Assembly (NCBI GenBank): GCA_013203065.1
Contig: JABMQV010000435.1
Span: 1 to 8,068 of the forward strand
Source: Desulfobacteraceae bacterium
GTDB taxonomy: Bacteria > Desulfobacterota > DSM-4660 > Desulfatiglandales > Desulfatiglandaceae
Direction of reading: 5' to 3'
DNA: 8,068 nt
The notes under the pieces were generated by a model that saw only the letters and a program-made list of their open reading frames with translations, was not told where the DNA came from and ran no database searches. Positions 6,700 through 8,068 of this stretch are shown here, piece by piece. Position 1 is the first letter of the stretch. Every line of letters begins with the position of its first letter. The position numbers were made by a program, and so were the translations under genes.

Positions 6700-7875
6700 T
6701 CAAACAACCCCTGACACCTGCTTTGCCACTAGTTTGGCTGCCTCAGCAATATCTCTTGCAACCAAAAATTCCAGTTCCGCTTCCTCGAGGATCGTTCTGG
6801 CTTCCTCCACATTTGTCCCCTCCAGCCTCACGATCAGGGGGACACGGATTTCCTTTCTTTTCGCCGCCGCAACAAGACCTCTCGCCAAGACATCACACCT
6901 CAATATCCCGCCAAATATGTTTATGAGTATGGCCTTGACCCGTCTGTCTTTGAGGATAATCTCAACCCCTTTTTCGATCATAGCTTCGCTTGCCCCGCCC
7001 CCTACATCCAGGAAATTGGCTGGCTCTGCCCCGGCCATCTTTATGACGTCCATGGTTGCCATGGCAAGACCTGCCCCATTGACCATACACCCGATATTGC
7101 CATCCAGACGAATATAGTTCAGGTGGTATTTCTCCGCCATCAACTCCAGGGGATCCTTCTCCCTCGGGTCGTCAAGTTCCAGGAGTTCCTTCTGTCTGAA
7201 AGGGGCGTTATTGTCAATGATGACCTTTGCATCCAGTGCAACGGCCCTACCCTCCCTGGTCGTGGCAATGGGGTTGATCTCAATCAGGGAACAATCAAGG
7301 CTTATGAACATCTTGTAGACATTGGCCATGACGTCCATCAATCCTCTGATGGCCGCCGGGGTGGGAGGGGGTTCCACGCTGTAAAGCAAATTTCTTGCCT
7401 GATGGGGCATCCATCCCACCGCGGGCTCAACGTGCTCTTTAAAGATAACCTCAGGGGTCTTGGCAGCGATCTCTTCGATCTCCATCCCCCCAGCTGTACT
7501 AAAAATCATGGTGGGGCTGGCACTCGATCGGTCAATCACCATACTGAGATAGAACTCCCGATCGATCTCAATCCCCTCCTCTATGAGGACTTGGTTGACA
7601 ATGACGCCTTCGGGCCCTGTCTGTTTGGTCACCAGGGAATTTCCCAAAAGGGCCTCCGTTGCGGTCACCACCTCATAGGGGTAATGGGCCAGTTTGATGC
7701 CCCCGGCCTTGCCACGGCCGCCCGCATGGACCTGGGCCTTGATCACCCAGGGGGCCCCCTTAATGGTTTGGGCCGCCTTGGTCGCCTGCTCAGCGGTTGT
7801 TACAAGCTGACCATTTGGAATGGGGATTCCTGACTTCAAAAAGATCTCTTTGGCCTGGTATTCATGCAATTTCAT
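6700..7875 (-). CDS. sucC: Succinyl-CoA synthetase (succinate-CoA ligase) beta subunit
   Basis: SucC is the nucleotide- and succinate-binding subunit of the same TCA-cycle ligase. The 391 residues start [10 protein letters not shown]. An ATP-grasp domain follows, with the glycine-rich A-G-G-R-G-K-A-G-G loop at 51-59, D-R-S-S at 115-118, and metal-binding E-I-N-P at 199-202 with D215. The C-terminal flavodoxin-like ligase domain shows [12 protein letters not shown] at 259-270, N-F-L-D-V-G-G-G-A at 287-295 and N-I-F-G-G-I at 319-324. It is close in length to E. coli SucC (388). I cannot decide ATP versus GTP preference. The start ATG has TGGAG at 7886-7890, ten bases upstream. sucD follows after two bases. 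In an anaerobe the pair could run in the ATP-forming direction or supply succinyl-CoA; the window has no other TCA gene to decide. Confidence 0.96.
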   Translation of the reverse strand: MKLHEYQAKEIFLKSGIPIPNGQLVTTAEQATKAAQTIKGAPWVIKAQVHAGGRGKAGGIKLAHYPYEVVTATEALLGNSLVTKQTGPEGVIVNQVLIEEGIEIDREFYLSMVIDRSSASPTMIFSTAGGMEIEEIAAKTPEVIFKEHVEPAVGWMPHQARNLLYSVEPPPTPAAIRGLMDVMANVYKMFISLDCSLIEINPIATTREGRAVALDAKVIIDNNAPFRQKELLELDDPREKDPLELMAEKYHLNYIRLDGNIGCMVNGAGLAMATMDVIKMAGAEPANFLDVGGGASEAMIEKGVEIILKDRRVKAILINIFGGILRCDVLARGLVAAAKRKEIRVPLIVRLEGTNVEEARTILEEAELEFLVARDIAEAAKLVAKQVSGVV

Positions 7876-7950
7876 GGTGTTCGTGCTCCAGTCTCAAATA
7901 AATATTTCTTCACAAGCCTGCGGCTACTGAGAGGGAGATCTTGGAGGCTA

Positions 7951-7979
7951 TTCTTATTTTCCTTCACTTCAATTGTCAA
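7951..7979 (-). promoter_or_regulatory. Candidate promoter for sucCD
   Basis: Minus strand: a perfect -35 box TTGACA (7974-7979). With a 17-base spacer the -10 is TAAGAA (7951-7956); with 18 bases it is AAGAAT (7950-7955). Both are imperfect. It lies about 75 bases before sucC. The good -35 is the main support. If the neighbouring upstream gene belongs to the same operon, this would be an internal promoter. Confidence 0.35.
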
Positions 7980-8068
7980 GGAAGATGGGTTCGCCGAGCA
8001 GTTTAAAGAGAGCCGGAATTCTTGCCTGCAGAGGCCTTGATTCTTCTGCGGATAAGAAGGTATCCACC
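7969..8068 (-). CDS. Possible 3' end of an unidentified gene upstream of sucC
   Basis: Entering from the right edge, a minus-strand frame reads about 32 codons, with natural-looking codon choice, to a TGA at 7969-7971. The last residues read L-G-E-P-I-F-L-D-N. The fragment is too short to identify. A second frame is also open here, to a TGA at 7872-7874 that overlaps the sucC ATG. I cannot say which, if either, is the real gene tail. Its stop would fall just before or within the putative sucCD -35 box. Confidence 0.3.
   Translation of the reverse strand, partial: VDTFLSAEESRPLQARIPALFKLLGEPIFLDN

Noticed and set aside
6695..6703. TTG start of sucD at 6701-6703
   Set aside because: The ATG six bases later matches the family N-terminus and has an acceptable ribosome site. 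The TTG would overlap the sucC stop and is only four bases from AGGGG.
7123..7833. Long plus-strand open frame (236 codons) opposite sucC
   Set aside because: It lies entirely antisense to a sucC gene with full family motifs. The translation looks like no recognisable fold, and no promoter or ribosome site supports it.
1..8068. Search by eye for tRNA, rRNA, CRISPR repeats, insertion-sequence ends and integration sites
   Set aside because: Nothing consistent was seen. The intergenic gaps are all shorter than 300 bases and contain only promoter- and leader-like sequence.

Overview
The window looks like chromosomal DNA from a Gram-negative bacterium outside the Gammaproteobacteria, most likely a Desulfobacterota (former Deltaproteobacteria) relative. 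LolA points to an outer membrane. RNase J together with a full-length FtsK, a minimal-type TatA and a sucC-sucD pair fits that group. This placement rests on protein character and gene order only, with no database search. Base composition looks balanced and even along the window, and I see no mobile element, RNA gene or CRISPR array.

Layout. Positions 1-4415 are a minus-strand block: RNase J (549 aa), a 169-base gap, the DNA translocase FtsK (733 aa, TTG start), and then lolA one base after the ftsK stop, running off the left edge. ssb (139 aa) reads rightward from 4688, divergent from the RNase J gene. The 272 bases between them hold a good ssb promoter, a weaker RNase J promoter and a short leader with a strong Shine-Dalgarno site followed by a three-codon mini-ORF. 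ssb converges on tatA with only 11 bases between their stops. tatA (65 aa) is the second gene of a minus-strand pair behind an unrecognised cysteine-rich protein of 130 aa. That pair has its own strong sigma70-type promoter. Upstream of it, also on the minus strand, are sucD (291 aa) and sucC (391 aa), encoding succinyl-CoA synthetase. At the right edge a promoter-like site precedes sucC, and there is probably the tail of another minus-strand gene.

Most of the window is core housekeeping: chromosome partitioning at division (FtsK), RNA turnover (RNase J), lipoprotein sorting (LolA), single-strand DNA protection (SSB), export of folded proteins (TatA) and substrate-level phosphorylation in the TCA cycle (SucCD). 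I found no convincing new defence, mobile or biosynthetic system. The items most worth a second look are the eight-cysteine protein paired with tatA, the mini-ORF leader of the RNase J gene, the 70 open codons that continue in frame past the RNase J stop, and the unresolved reading frame upstream of sucC.
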